Numbered from the stretch's first letter, positions 1 through 8,622 are shown. The stretch: DNA of 64,000 bases from Paenibacillus hamazuiensis (GCF_023276405.1 NZ_JALRMO010000001.1:3286001-3350000); one strand, 5' to 3'. The notes: generated from the letters alone by a model not told the origin. A program made the numbers and translations.

Positions 1-579
1 TTAAAGCTTTTTTCCATGAGCCTCGCGATCGGCACGAATTGCTTCGTCCAGTTCTTCCATGTAGGCCTTCGTACTCTTGGTTACTTCCTCTTGAACAAAC
101 TTTCGTTTATTCGCATTGGCCTTAAGATGAGTTGAGTCGGTGATAAGTACCCGACCGGCAACGAGACGATGTTGAATAGCAAGCAGAACGACCCGGTCGA
201 AGATTTGTTGAAGTACATCGCCTTCTTGAAGACGTTCACGAAAGTAGCTAAGGGTGCTATGATCCGGCACGCGATCCTTGAGCCCAAGCCCCAGAAACCA
301 TCGATAAGCATTATTAGAGAAAACCTCTCTTTCCAACCGTCGTTCGGAGCGAATGCCGTCAAGATACCCGATCAATAGCATCTTGAAAAGCATGATGGGA
401 TCTGCCGAGGGACGTCCATTATCCTCGCAGTAATAAGGACGGACTAAGTCGAGAATAAAGGAAAAGTCGATATGCTTATGTACTTTACGAAGAGGATGAT
501 CTGGATGAACCAGTTCCTCGATACACACCAATTCATATTCATTTTGGACATTCGGATTAGAGCGAAGCATAGGATCCAC
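1..579 (-). mobile_element. IS1182-like transposase, 5' part (left-edge partial)
   Basis: The 192-residue frame matches the N-terminal DUF772 region of IS1182/IS5-type transposases, with a [13 protein letters not shown] block near residue 50, an RRLERE motif near 80 and an [16 protein letters not shown] block near 145. Full-length relatives are roughly 450 residues, so this frame is short. It ends in a TAA at positions 3-1, directly after an A6G run (13-7). Reading one base back continues as KKAL, which fits the family better. The rest of the element lies beyond the window. Either an indel or ribosomal frameshifting explains the stop. The start at 579 has no obvious strong ribosome site. Confidence 0.8.
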
Positions 580-641
580 CGCCTTAAGAGTATATTTACA
601 TTATAACATATTAACGCGGTAATTTGTTAAAGATATTGAAC

Positions 642-674
642 GAAAAAGTAGCCTGTTGGGTTTTTCAACAGGCT
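642..674 (-). terminator. Hairpin between DUF1292 gene and transposase; possible terminator or IS end
   Basis: AGCCTGTTG (650-658) pairs with CAACAGGCT (666-674). On the minus strand the stem is followed by ACTTTTT, so it can terminate transcription from the DUF1292 gene. It may also mark the end of the IS element; the other end is not in the window. Confidence 0.5.
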
Positions 675-675
675 G

Positions 676-700
676 ACCCTTCTTTCGCAAGAAGGGTTTT
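676..700 (+). terminator. Second hairpin downstream of the DUF1292 gene
   Basis: A 9-bp stem, ACCCTTCTT with AAGAAGGGT and a TCGC loop, is followed by TTTT on the plus strand. No plus-strand gene precedes it, so it may be part of the end structure of the IS or a minus-strand processing hairpin. Confidence 0.4.
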
Positions 701-706
701 ATCATC

Positions 707-1015
707 TTATTGTTGATCCTGCTCCATCAATTCCTCGTAAACTTTGACAACGCGATCCCATTCCGCCTCGTCCTCGATGCTGGCAAGGAACGCCTCGTCG
801 TTTTCTTCCTCAATGCGGAAAATTACTCCATCGGCTTCCGGTTCGTTTCGATCGAGCAATACGGCATAAGCTTGTTCCTTCACTTCAAATGTGTACACCA
901 TGACCATTTCATGCTCTTTGCCGTCCTGATCCGTTACGATAAAAATTTCCTCATCATGCTCATGATCGTGATCGTGTCCGCATCCGCAATCATCATGATG
1001 GTTGTGATCGCTCAT
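707..1015 (-). CDS. DUF1292 family protein (YrzB-like)
   Basis: A 102-residue acidic protein of the DUF1292 family; cellular function is not established. The first 22 residues are very rich in histidine and aspartate with a CGC motif, suggesting metal binding (inference). The DUF1292 core begins near residue 24 (EEIFIVTDQDGKE) and contains the YAVLLD block. The ATG at 1015 is preceded by GAGGT at good spacing. In Bacillus the homologue follows ruvX and yrzL; those genes are not seen here because the next gene upstream is an unrelated secreted protein. Confidence 0.85.
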   Translation of the reverse strand: MSDHNHHDDCGCGHDHDHEHDEEIFIVTDQDGKEHEMVMVYTFEVKEQAYAVLLDRNEPEADGVIFRIEEENDEAFLASIEDEAEWDRVVKVYEELMEQDQQ

Positions 1016-1124
1016 CGAATGACCTCATTTCTCGTGAAATTAAGAACCCTTCCGTATCGTACCATTTTCGGATAGCGAGGTCAACGAACGCCGGATTGGA
1101 CGGGTCAACGCCGAAAGGAACCGA

Positions 1125-1742
1125 TTATTCCGAAACGATCACTTTTTTGGAAACAACCACGTAATCGCTGGAATCGTCCAATTTCACTGAAAACTTGACG
1201 ATATAGTTGCCGCTTTCCGAGAAGGTGACAGTAAACGGCCAAGGATACCAAAAGCTGTCCTTCTCTCCGCCAACGGCTTTCTCATGCGGTGCAACCGCTT
1301 GTTCGCCGCTCGGCGTTTCAATCGAAATCTTGAACGAACTGATGCTCGTATCCAGACTGTCCACTTGCGCAAAAACGGCAAAATCAATCGTATCGCCCTT
1401 CTTCACTTTCCCGAAAGGCTGCTTGACGGAATAATCTTTTCCGACCTCCTTCGCCACAAACATATGTACATTAGGTTTAAAAACGTTAACCGTCTTATTG
1501 GCATTGTCCCACTTAACTAACGCTTGAAGCGAGTCGGCGAGCATTCTCACCGGTAATACGGCGCTGCCTTTGACCAAAAAGGCGGGAGTCTCACCGTCGC
1601 TGAATTGTTTCTCCACATTGTTGATGTACAGCTTCGCCCGGCTAAAGCCCTCGAAATCTCCCCAGAGCGAGCTTGCCGTCACCGATGCCGTTCCCAAGAG
1701 CGATAGCGCAAAAGCCAGAACAAGCGCCCGACGAACTTTCAT
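1125..1742 (-). CDS. Secreted protein with copper-amine-oxidase-like stalk domain
   Basis: About 205 residues. The ATG at 1742 is chosen over an in-frame ATG at 1760 because GGAGG lies 9 bases before it. The N-terminus is a Sec signal peptide (MKVRRALVLAFALSLLG). Residues about 30-95 form the stalk domain common on Paenibacillaceae surface proteins (PAFLVKGSAVLPVRMLADSLQALVKWD pattern: pocket lining, RML, W near the end). The C-terminal 100 residues resemble an Ig-like or BsuPI-like beta domain. The exact role is unknown; extracellular location is a confident inference. Confidence 0.75.
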   Translation of the reverse strand: MKVRRALVLAFALSLLGTASVTASSLWGDFEGFSRAKLYINNVEKQFSDGETPAFLVKGSAVLPVRMLADSLQALVKWDNANKTVNVFKPNVHMFVAKEVGKDYSVKQPFGKVKKGDTIDFAVFAQVDSLDTSISSFKISIETPSGEQAVAPHEKAVGGEKDSFWYPWPFTVTFSESGNYIVKFSVKLDDSSDYVVVSKKVIVSE

Positions 1743-2089
1743 AAATGAACCCTCCATCATGTCGTAAGCTTTAATCTATATGATTATACTCCCAAGGCGA
1801 AAAAGAGTTGCGCGCAGCGTTTGTATTTTTATAAAAAAAACTATATCTTGTAGCATACAACATTCTCCTCGTCACCCTGTCACAAAATATAGTGTCGAAA
1901 GCACAGGAACAGCTGTCGATTCCGCCCGCAATACCGCACATTTTCAAATCTTCTGCGGTTGCCCGGGAAATGAAAAGTTTAATCTATTTTTAGACAACGC
2001 ACCGGAAAATAGCTTGATAAACCGAAGAGTTGCATGATAGATTTAAAAAGATACACAGTGTTTTGTCACCCGGAAGTGGAGGTTATGTT
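1743..2089. other. Divergent intergenic region without a gene
   Basis: No convincing coding frame. On the minus strand a TATAAT-like box lies upstream of the stalk-domain gene, but its -35 is weak. On the plus strand the bases before 2090 contain only weak promoter-like boxes. Nothing else is evident. Confidence 0.5.
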
Positions 2090-2836
2090 GTGAACCTGCA
2101 AGTTCAAATGCTGGGAACAGGTACAGTCTTTACAAAAAAATATTATAATAATAATGCCTTGGTATATGTAAACGGATATAAGCTGATGATCGACTGCGGC
2201 GTCACCGCCCCCCGTTCGCTTTCCGAATTGCAAATTCCGCTCCATGCCATTGACGGCATTTTGATATCACATATCCATTCCGACCATGTCGGAGGTCTTG
2301 AAGAAGTCGCTTTTCACCTGATGTACAGCGCACGGACCAAAATTAAACTGTTCGTTCCCTCCTCAATCGCAGACCCTTTATGGGAACGATCGCTAAGAGG
2401 CGGACTGGAAAATCCGGCTGATGGAATCAATAGGCTTGAAGATTATTTCGACGTCGTCACGATCGAGGATAATACGAAGACCGATCTGTTTGAAGGCTTA
2501 AGCATTGAAGCGATTCGGACGAAACATATTCCGCAAAAGCCAAGCTATTCTTTTGTCCTTAACGATTACGTGTTTTACAGCGCGGACACGGTTTTTGATT
2601 TTTCGTTGCTTAAAGAAATGCACGAAAATCGAAAATGCAAGTATATTCTGCATGAATGCCAATTCAATTCGCCCGGTCTCGTACATGCCACCCTGGACGA
2701 GCTGCTCACGCTGCCGGACGAAATTCAGGAAAAAGTATTTCTCATGCATTATAACGACAACAAAGACCAATACGTCGGCAAAACCGGCCGAATGCGTTTT
2801 TTAGAGCAGCATCAACTATATGAATTTCCGTTATAA
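2090..2836 (+). CDS. MBL-fold metallohydrolase, RNase Z/phosphodiesterase-like
   Basis: A 248-residue metallo-beta-lactamase-fold hydrolase. The metal motif H61-x-H63-x-D65-H66 (SHIHSDHVGG) is intact, and later ligands are likely D187-type (YSADTVF) and the H in LMHYNDN. The N-terminal VQMLGTG strand and overall layout resemble the RNase Z and PhnP/cyclic phosphodiesterase branch. The GTG at 2090 is chosen because GGAGG at 2078-2082 is 7 bases upstream; upstream in-frame residues lack a ribosome site. Substrate cannot be assigned from sequence. It is monocistronic, with a terminator just downstream. Confidence 0.8.
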   Translation: MNLQVQMLGTGTVFTKKYYNNNALVYVNGYKLMIDCGVTAPRSLSELQIPLHAIDGILISHIHSDHVGGLEEVAFHLMYSARTKIKLFVPSSIADPLWERSLRGGLENPADGINRLEDYFDVVTIEDNTKTDLFEGLSIEAIRTKHIPQKPSYSFVLNDYVFYSADTVFDFSLLKEMHENRKCKYILHECQFNSPGLVHATLDELLTLPDEIQEKVFLMHYNDNKDQYVGKTGRMRFLEQHQLYEFPL

Positions 2837-2864
2837 CTTACATTCGTCTTTTAGAGGAAGCACG

Positions 2865-2899
2865 CCTCCGTTATTTCATAGCGGAGGTATGTTTTTTTT
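2865..2899 (+). terminator. Rho-independent terminator after the MBL gene
   Basis: CCTCCG (2865-2870) pairs with CGGAGG (2882-2887), followed by a run of eight T at 2892-2899. Confidence 0.75.
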
Positions 2900-3013
2900 G
2901 CTTTCCATCTGACTGATCATGGATAATTTTACATTTTCTTTTGCAGGGATTCAGTTACGGGCATAGAATTACTATTTTGGTCACTTATTCTCGAATCCTT
3001 GCGAGGTGATACC

Positions 3014-4636
3014 ATGAGCTTTCGCTGGCTTATTTCCGGTTACACCGCAGCCGTTATCGTATCTTCGATCGTTTTTCGCCAATCGGAATCACCGCAGCTG
3101 TTGATATTGCTGGGTCTTCTATATGTTGTCTCCCATTCCATTGAAAAAAAAATATTTTCCAACGGTTATTTGCAATTTATGCTGCTCGTCGCCATCCATT
3201 GGTACAGCGGCACCGATTGGAGCTTAACCTTATATATGGCGCAGCTCGGACGATCTTTCAACCACATGCGTTCTTATGGGCAAGCTGCATCTATATCGAC
3301 CTTGTTTATTCTCGCCTACGGAGTGATCGTCTTTGAGCATGACCGGGTGGAATCGGTTCAGGAAACGCCGATTCTTTTCCACATTCTTTACTACAGCGTG
3401 ACCTTCTTTATACTTGCCTTGTTTTTATTTAAATATATGCGCACTTCCCAGCATCAAACGGTAACCTTAAACAGGGAAAAGGAACGGTTGATCACTCACG
3501 ATTCGTTGACCGGACTCATCAACTTCGAAGAGTGCCACCGTCAGCTTGAAAAAATGGTCCATGACGGACGTCCGATCATCTTTGTGCTGCTCGATTGCCG
3601 GGATTTAAAATCGCTCAATTCCAGCACCGGATTTCAAGGCGTCAATCTGCTGCTCAAGCAAGTCGCCCAACTGCTCGGCATTATGTTCCCCGACGCATTA
3701 TTTACTGCCAGATACGGCGGCGACGAGTTTGCGGTGGCGCTCCAAATGGACGACCATGAAGAGACGTACACCCATATTTCAGGCAAGCTCGGCTCCGAAT
3801 TTCCCAAGCTGACCGGCATTCAAATTACTTACGGCATTGCCGCTTATCCTTATGAAGCCTCTACCAAAGACGATTTGATTTCGATCGCGGAAAAAAAACT
3901 GTTTATGATGAAACGAGATGCATGGTTAAAGCAGGAGGAACACATGCTCCGTTCGGAAAAGCTGAAGGTGGTCGGAGAGCTCGCTTCCGGAATGGCTCAC
4001 GAAATTCGCAATCCGCTGACGACCGTCAAAGGATTTCTCCAACTGGCAAAAGCAAACGGTTACAATGTCCGGCAATGGTACGAGCTGATCATGATGGAAA
4101 TCGACCGCATGAGCATGCTGACCGGGGAGTTTTTGCAATTTTCCAAACCTCATCCGAAAGAGTTTCAAATTCACACGCTGCAGGAATGTGTCGCCAGAGT
4201 GCTGTCCTTGATGGAGTCGGAGACGGCAAGGCTCGGGCACCAGCTCCGAACCGAACTTCCGGAACAACCGGTGCATATGTGGATGGACCCGGACAAAATA
4301 CTGCAGCTTCTGCTCAATCTTGTGAAAAATGCATATGAAGCGATGAGCACGGAAGGTGTTGTACTCATACGCGTCAGTGTGGAGCGGGACCAGGCCGTTA
4401 TGGAAGTACGCGACAACGGAAACGGGATGACGCCGGAGGAGCTGGAGCAAATTTTCACCCCTTTTTATACAACCAAGGAAAGCGGGACCGGCCTGGGCCT
4501 CGCCATTTGCCATAAAATCATTCAGGATCACAAAGGCAGGCTGGAAGTCGAAAGCGTCAAACACGCCGGCACAACTTTCACCATTTCATTTCCGCTCGCC
4601 GAGTCTGCTGCGGTCCAAGAAAAAACCCCGACATAA
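3014..4636 (+). CDS. Membrane GGDEF-domain / sensor histidine kinase fusion
   Basis: A 540-residue membrane protein. Hydrophobic helices fill residues 1-150. A GGDEF domain follows (about 160-300) with an intact RYGGDEF at 235-239. A HisKA domain has phospho-acceptor H329 in GMAHEIRNPL, and a HATPase domain has the N box LVKNAYEAM, DNGNGM and TGLGLAI. The kinase part is close to sporulation-type kinases such as KinB/KinE (inference). In the GGDEF domain the usual substrate residues are altered: the GHxxGD region reads GFQGVN, so cyclase activity is doubtful. ATG 3014 is preferred to TTG 2999 because GAGG lies 7 bases before it. No response regulator is adjacent. Confidence 0.85.
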   Translation: MSFRWLISGYTAAVIVSSIVFRQSESPQLLILLGLLYVVSHSIEKKIFSNGYLQFMLLVAIHWYSGTDWSLTLYMAQLGRSFNHMRSYGQAASISTLFILAYGVIVFEHDRVESVQETPILFHILYYSVTFFILALFLFKYMRTSQHQTVTLNREKERLITHDSLTGLINFEECHRQLEKMVHDGRPIIFVLLDCRDLKSLNSSTGFQGVNLLLKQVAQLLGIMFPDALFTARYGGDEFAVALQMDDHEETYTHISGKLGSEFPKLTGIQITYGIAAYPYEASTKDDLISIAEKKLFMMKRDAWLKQEEHMLRSEKLKVVGELASGMAHEIRNPLTTVKGFLQLAKANGYNVRQWYELIMMEIDRMSMLTGEFLQFSKPHPKEFQIHTLQECVARVLSLMESETARLGHQLRTELPEQPVHMWMDPDKILQLLLNLVKNAYEAMSTEGVVLIRVSVERDQAVMEVRDNGNGMTPEELEQIFTPFYTTKESGTGLGLAICHKIIQDHKGRLEVESVKHAGTTFTISFPLAESAAVQEKTPT

Positions 4637-4650
4637 TGTCAGGGTTTTTG
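4618..4650. terminator. Bidirectional terminator between convergent genes
   Basis: AAAACCCCGACAT pairs with ATGTCAGGGTTTTT. It overlaps the stop codon of the kinase gene and can also serve the minus-strand PAP2 gene. Confidence 0.75.
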
Positions 4651-4669
4651 TCCATGTGTGCACTTCGCT

Positions 4670-5146
4670 TCAGAACCATCTTTTTCGCCGATTGCGGTCC
4701 GTCAAATAACTTAATGTTCCAATCGCGACTCCGAATAATGCGCCTCCAAGCACTTCCCTGGGCATGTGGCCAAGCCGCTCCTCCAGCTCCTTTTGCATTT
4801 TTCGGTGATATATTTGAGGGTGCTGTTCCGTCAGTTTTTCAACCTGCGTCTCAAGGCGGTTCACTTCCATGGCAATTTCTCCGGCACGGCGGCGTATGCC
4901 CATGGCATCGTACATGACGATAAGTCCAAAAAGCGAGGCAAGCGCGAACGGAACGGAAGAAATTCCTTTTTTCAATGCAACGTAAGTTGCAAGTGATGAA
5001 ACCCCTGCCGAATGAGAGCTTGGCATCCCTCCGGTCTGAACGGCGGTTTTCCAATCCCACCGTCCGGTACCGACAAATTTGATGGGAACCTTGAGCAGCT
5101 GTGTGGCCCCGATACTGATTAGGGATGTCATCAATGCCTTGTTCAT
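4670..5146 (-). CDS. Divergent PAP2 family membrane protein (DUF212, YuiD-like)
   Basis: A 158-residue membrane protein of the divergent PAP2 (DUF212) family. Hallmarks are the N-terminal QLLKVPIKF helix, GRWDWKTAVQTGGMPSSHSAG (PSSH motif near residue 45) and LIVMYDAMGIRRRAGE. PAP2 proteins are acid phosphatases of lipid phosphates, but the function of this branch is not proven. Two to four hydrophobic segments are visible. The ATG at 5146 follows GAGGTGAT. It converges on the kinase gene, sharing the terminator. Confidence 0.85.
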   Translation of the reverse strand: MNKALMTSLISIGATQLLKVPIKFVGTGRWDWKTAVQTGGMPSSHSAGVSSLATYVALKKGISSVPFALASLFGLIVMYDAMGIRRRAGEIAMEVNRLETQVEKLTEQHPQIYHRKMQKELEERLGHMPREVLGGALFGVAIGTLSYLTDRNRRKRWF

Positions 5147-5245
5147 CCGATCACCTCATGTATAGAATCCGAAGATTGCCGGTTTTCTATGCGAAGTCAA
5201 TGCCGGATGAGGGAAGAACTATTTGTTAAATCTAAACACGGGCAA

Positions 5246-6211
5246 TCAGTTAATAACGCGTTTGGCCGAAACGATGCGACTTTTCCAGTTTTTATCCAGC
5301 TCCGTCACCGTCACGCCGATGCCGACCCGAAACGTGTGCAGCAGCTTGTTGTTTCCCGCATAGACGGCCACATGCCCAATGTGATCGATGCCGGTTTTAT
5401 TTTTTCTTTGGGGAGTCGTGAAAAATATCAAATCGCCTTTGCGGAGTTCGGCAAGATCGACCGGAGTTCCTTTCTGGCTCTGCTGCCGCGAATCCCGCGG
5501 CAGCTTGATTCCTTGCTTACCAAATATGTAGCCGACAAAGGACGAACAGTCAAACGTATTCGTTTGCCCTGCCGCTGCACCGAATTGGTATGGCGTTCCG
5601 AGGAAGGTGCCGCCAAGGCGAATGATCGCGTCAGCTTTTTGTTCCCAGGACGGCCTGTCCGCTTCCGCAACATAATCGGTTGCCGCCATATCCACATAAC
5701 CTTCCGCACCGTTATTTTGCACCTTAATCAGCTTTCCGTCCTCGCCTAGAACTTTTAGCTTAGTACCGGCCGGAATCGATGTGCCGCCTTGCGAGTCCGC
5801 CGGTGATGTTCGGATGGAAGCCGCGGACAATACGGATACTTCCGGGGCAAGATCCAATATCGTGCTTTTGTTCGCAAACGGACCGGGGAGATCGCTGATT
5901 GGATCGTCCTCATTATCCGGTGGAACGATGGTTGCCGTATTGGTGCTGCCGTCCCAATCCACCTTGAAGCCTAGTGTTTCCGCGAGCAGGCGAATCGGTA
6001 TATAGGTGGTGCCGTTATAGTTCAAGCTGGAGGGCAGCGTCGTAGTTCCATCGCTGTAGCCATCCTGGGAAGAATACGTCTTATCCCCGACTTTCCAATG
6101 AAACGGAGCCGCTACAGTTTCAAATGAAACGAGTCCGGTTGCTGCCGAGGCCGTCGTGATTAACGCGGCGCTTGCCGCCGCAACTAAAATGATCGTAATC
6201 CGCTTTTTCAT
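5246..6211 (-). CDS. Secreted NlpC/P60 peptidoglycan endopeptidase with stalk and SH3 domains
   Basis: 321 residues. A signal peptide (about 1-23) is followed by a copper-amine-oxidase-like stalk domain (about 38-97, with YIPIRLLAETLGFKVDWD), an SH3b domain (about 128-180) and a C-terminal NlpC/P60 domain (about 195-321). The catalytic Cys is C222 (TFDCSSFVGY), the general-base His is H280 (GHVAVYAG), and H292 is the likely third residue. NlpC/P60 enzymes cut gamma-glutamyl-diamino acid bonds in wall peptides. The product should act in the cell wall. It has no evident operon partner. Confidence 0.9.
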   Translation of the reverse strand: MKKRITIILVAAASAALITTASAATGLVSFETVAAPFHWKVGDKTYSSQDGYSDGTTTLPSSLNYNGTTYIPIRLLAETLGFKVDWDGSTNTATIVPPDNEDDPISDLPGPFANKSTILDLAPEVSVLSAASIRTSPADSQGGTSIPAGTKLKVLGEDGKLIKVQNNGAEGYVDMAATDYVAEADRPSWEQKADAIIRLGGTFLGTPYQFGAAAGQTNTFDCSSFVGYIFGKQGIKLPRDSRQQSQKGTPVDLAELRKGDLIFFTTPQRKNKTGIDHIGHVAVYAGNNKLLHTFRVGIGVTVTELDKNWKSRIVSAKRVIN

Positions 6212-6323
6212 ATTCGTCCTCCCGGCTGACTGGTAAGGGGAAAACGCCCCTTTTCAACAAATCATTCGCAATGGGCCGGGAGGATGAATGGGTATCTGTC
6301 TACTCCAAATGATGGCAAAGGCG

Positions 6324-6620
6324 TTATTCCGCTTTTTCCAGCACGGAAATAAGGAAACTCGCTTCCTTTTCGCTGTCCGTTTCCCCCCAAGCCATCACCC
6401 CGTTCAAATACACCAAGCGAAAAAGCTCTTTCCGTCCCCGGACCCTGTAGGTTCCGGGCGTAAATTGCTCGGGGTTCAGCGTGTACGCCTTTGCCGTATC
6501 ATACCTGCTTTGCAGTATTTCCCTCTGGCTCGGAAATTCGGCTTTCTCTATTTCGCCCAAGATGGACTCCATTTCCGCTTCCAGCTCAGTACGGGTCATT
6601 TCGCTGAATCTTTTTTTCAT
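6324..6620 (-). CDS. DUF1811 family protein (YfhH-like)
   Basis: 98 residues. It matches the YfhH/DUF1811 family in its N-terminal MKKRFSEMTRTELEAEM helix, the central MAKAYTLNP-like block (DTAKAYTLNPEQF, then PGTYRV) and the YLNGVMAWG strand. Function is unknown. ATG 6620 is chosen over 6647 because AGGTGCAGGA precedes it closely. Upstream it is divergent from the PilZ gene. Confidence 0.8.
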   Translation of the reverse strand: MKKRFSEMTRTELEAEMESILGEIEKAEFPSQREILQSRYDTAKAYTLNPEQFTPGTYRVRGRKELFRLVYLNGVMAWGETDSEKEASFLISVLEKAE

Positions 6621-6681
6621 TCCTGCACCTCTCAACCAAATCAACAAAAATTGCGAATCGGCTTTTATTTCTTTCGGCTTA

Positions 6682-6709
6682 TTGCCAGATTACCCCATAA
6701 TCATATAAG
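6682..6709 (+). promoter_or_regulatory. Sigma-A promoter of the PilZ gene
   Basis: TTGCCA at 6682-6687, 16-base spacer, TATAAG at 6704-6709, 40 bases before the PilZ ATG. Confidence 0.6.
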
Positions 6710-6748
6710 ATTAATGAAGAAACTTACTTAGATAAAGGTGCTGTCCTC

Positions 6749-7177
6749 ATGAATACTGAAAACAAACGCAGTTTTTTCCGACTATCTTTCGTTCACCCGC
6801 TTTGTGCGGAACTCAAAATCATCGGGCTGCCGGATGACGCCGAAGTCAAAACCGCGAAAATCGCCATTCACGATATTAGTGCAGGCGGCATGCGATTCGT
6901 ATCCGACATCAACTTCAGCGAAGAGCTGAACGTGCTGTTTGAAGTCAAATTTACCGCTTTGGGCAAACCATACAAAATCCTTGGGCAGCTCCTGCGGGTG
7001 AAAGAAGTCAAACCCCAGATTTACGAGTATTCGACCAAATTCTCCTTAAATGAACCGGAGGAATCCGCGCTGGTCAGCATGCTGAACGCCTTGTCGATCA
7101 AGCTTCGCAAAGTGAACGTGCTGTCCAGCTGCAGCTTCTGCACGGATGAAGAACTTGCCCAATTCAAGCTGCTCTAA
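6749..7177 (+). CDS. PilZ-domain protein (c-di-GMP binding)
   Basis: 142 residues forming a PilZ domain. Both ligand motifs are present: RxxxR as R7-S-F-F-R11, and (D/N)xSxxG as D42-I-S44-A-G-G47. Binding of c-di-GMP is therefore expected from family knowledge. No output domain is attached, although the C-terminal 35 residues contain a SCSFC cysteine cluster. The gene lies 2.1 kb from the GGDEF/kinase fusion. Its stop overlaps by 3-4 bases the stop of the convergent minus-strand gene, with no terminator between. Confidence 0.85.
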   Translation: MNTENKRSFFRLSFVHPLCAELKIIGLPDDAEVKTAKIAIHDISAGGMRFVSDINFSEELNVLFEVKFTALGKPYKILGQLLRVKEVKPQIYEYSTKFSLNEPEESALVSMLNALSIKLRKVNVLSSCSFCTDEELAQFKLL

Positions 7178-8082
7178 GCTTGTATGCCGCTTCCCGCAAG
7201 GCCGGCGGCAACAAACTGCTTGTCCCTGCCGAGCGGCCATAGCCAGGTGGTGAAATGAGTTTGTTCCGGATTCATCCGGTCGAACGCACCCTTCATACCG
7301 GCTATGGCCGCTTCCATTCCATATTGGCCAAAGGCCGTAAATATGCGGCGAACCCGCTCTTTTTCCGTTCTCTCCATATACAATTCATCCATTACCTGCT
7401 GTGTTTGTTCGTTTACGATCATCATATCCGACCAGATGACGATTCGCCCACCCGGCTTGAGCATGGAAAACAACACCCGGTTGTACGCTTCCACACAAAT
7501 ATCCCTTACGGAAGAGATTTGTCGCGTCAATTGCGCCGTTTGCTCCGGCCCGTAATTTTCCATATACGGCGCGAGCATGAGCATCGCATCGATGTAAAAC
7601 AATTGCGTATATACCGGCAACGAAACGACCAAAGAAAACTGCCGCCCGATCTGCTCCAATGGCCGCGCCTGTTTCACGTGCTCGCCCGTCTCGCCGAGAA
7701 ATGCGATCAATTGCCCGGGCTCCGCCCCGCTCTCCAGCAGGCTCTGAAACCGCTCCTGGAATCGGACTTGCTCCAGACCGATCAAATCGGCGTTCGTATG
7801 AACGGTTACTTTACGCGAGAGCGGTCCCGTAAGCCCTTGCACAGCCGACTGCCCTCCTGATCTCCCGAGATCGAAGACCGTAATATTGGATACGCGTGCG
7901 GTTATTTCGGTCCAATCCACGTCGTCCCAACATCCCGTTCCGACTACCGCCGCTTCGACCGGCTCAGGAGATTTGTTCAGGGCGTGGATAATAAGCTGCA
8001 TCGCTTCCCAGCGGTGCAGCTCCGCCTCTTCCTGCCAGCTTTCCACAATATCCCGTTTTTCGTCCATCTTCTTAATCATCAT
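7174..8082 (-). CDS. Uncharacterised cytosolic protein, possible methyltransferase-like fold
   Basis: About 302 residues; not recognised with certainty. It has a Rossmann-like start (AAVVGTGCWDDVDW near residue 37), a central FSLVVSLPVYTQLFY block, and a methyltransferase-like LFSMLKPGGRIVIWSDMM segment. No complete AdoMet-binding glycine motif is obvious. ATG 8082 (or 8079) is chosen over 8199 because GAGGG precedes it and because the -10 box lies inside the longer frame. It converges on, and slightly overlaps, the PilZ gene. Confidence 0.6.
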   Translation of the reverse strand: MMIKKMDEKRDIVESWQEEAELHRWEAMQLIIHALNKSPEPVEAAVVGTGCWDDVDWTEITARVSNITVFDLGRSGGQSAVQGLTGPLSRKVTVHTNADLIGLEQVRFQERFQSLLESGAEPGQLIAFLGETGEHVKQARPLEQIGRQFSLVVSLPVYTQLFYIDAMLMLAPYMENYGPEQTAQLTRQISSVRDICVEAYNRVLFSMLKPGGRIVIWSDMMIVNEQTQQVMDELYMERTEKERVRRIFTAFGQYGMEAAIAGMKGAFDRMNPEQTHFTTWLWPLGRDKQFVAAGLAGSGIQA

Positions 8083-8122
8083 CGATCCCTCGCTCGCTTG
8101 GCTTGTGTCGTTTCTGAACAAG

Positions 8123-8151
8123 ATTATAGCACAAAGCGTGCGCCCTCTAAA
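8123..8151 (-). promoter_or_regulatory. Sigma-A promoter of the 7174-8082 gene
   Basis: Minus strand TTTAGA (8151-8146), 17-base spacer, TATAAT (8128-8123). It supports the shorter start. Confidence 0.6.
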
Positions 8152-8382
8152 TCCCCCGCATAGATTTCTCAACACAACAAATAAACCTTGATTTCTCAAG
8201 GTTAAAGCAGGATCGGTTGAATCGAAAAACTTGATACATTAGGTATTGAATAAGGACTATTTACGGATTTTTTCGATACTTTTTTGTATCGTAAGTTATT
8301 TCATTTTATAATAATCCATAGGTGTACGCTTTGGGAAAAAAATAGCCAATCTTGTTGTCGGCTTAAAAACAACCACCGCTAA

Positions 8383-8417
8383 AACAACCCCTATAAACTA
8401 ATTAGGGGTTGTTTCTC
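8383..8417. terminator. Hairpin with T-rich tail
   Basis: AACAACCCCTA (8383-8393) pairs with TAGGGGTTGTT (8403-8413), followed by T-rich bases. The surrounding 8152-8486 region has no gene. Confidence 0.5.
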
Positions 8418-8460
8418 CTAGTACGCCACCGCTCCTGATTCCGTATAAAATAAATAAAGC

Positions 8461-8475
8461 CCTTGATAATCAAGG
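8461..8475 (-). terminator. Terminator of first tRNA-Val gene
   Basis: The palindrome CCTTGATAATCAAGG is followed on the minus strand by a T-rich stretch, 11 bases after the tRNA 3' end. Confidence 0.55.
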
Positions 8476-8486
8476 ACTCTTGGGTA

Positions 8487-8559
8487 TGACCTGTAGTGGG
8501 CTCGAACCACTGACCCCCACCCTGTCAAGATGGTGCTCTCCCAGCTGAGCTAACAAGTC
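8487..8559 (-). tRNA. tRNA-Val (GAC)
   Basis: Full cloverleaf: acceptor GACTTGT with ACAGGTC, D stem GCTC/GAGC, anticodon stem CCATC/GGTGG with loop TTGACAG (anticodon GAC), and T stem AGTGG/CCACT with loop TTCGAGC. The discriminator is A and CCA is not encoded. A second copy lies at 8711-8783 with a different T stem. Confidence 0.92.
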
Positions 8560-8593
8560 GTATTAGCAACACATAATTTTCGACGCGTTTACT

Positions 8594-8622
8594 ATTATAA
8601 AATAAATAATTCCAGTTGTAAA
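8594..8622 (-). promoter_or_regulatory. Sigma-A promoter of first tRNA-Val
   Basis: Minus strand TTTACA (8622-8617), 17-base spacer, TATAAT (8599-8594). Confidence 0.75.

Noticed and set aside
2999-3013. TTG start for the GGDEF/kinase gene
   Set aside because: It sits on the ribosome site of ATG 3014.
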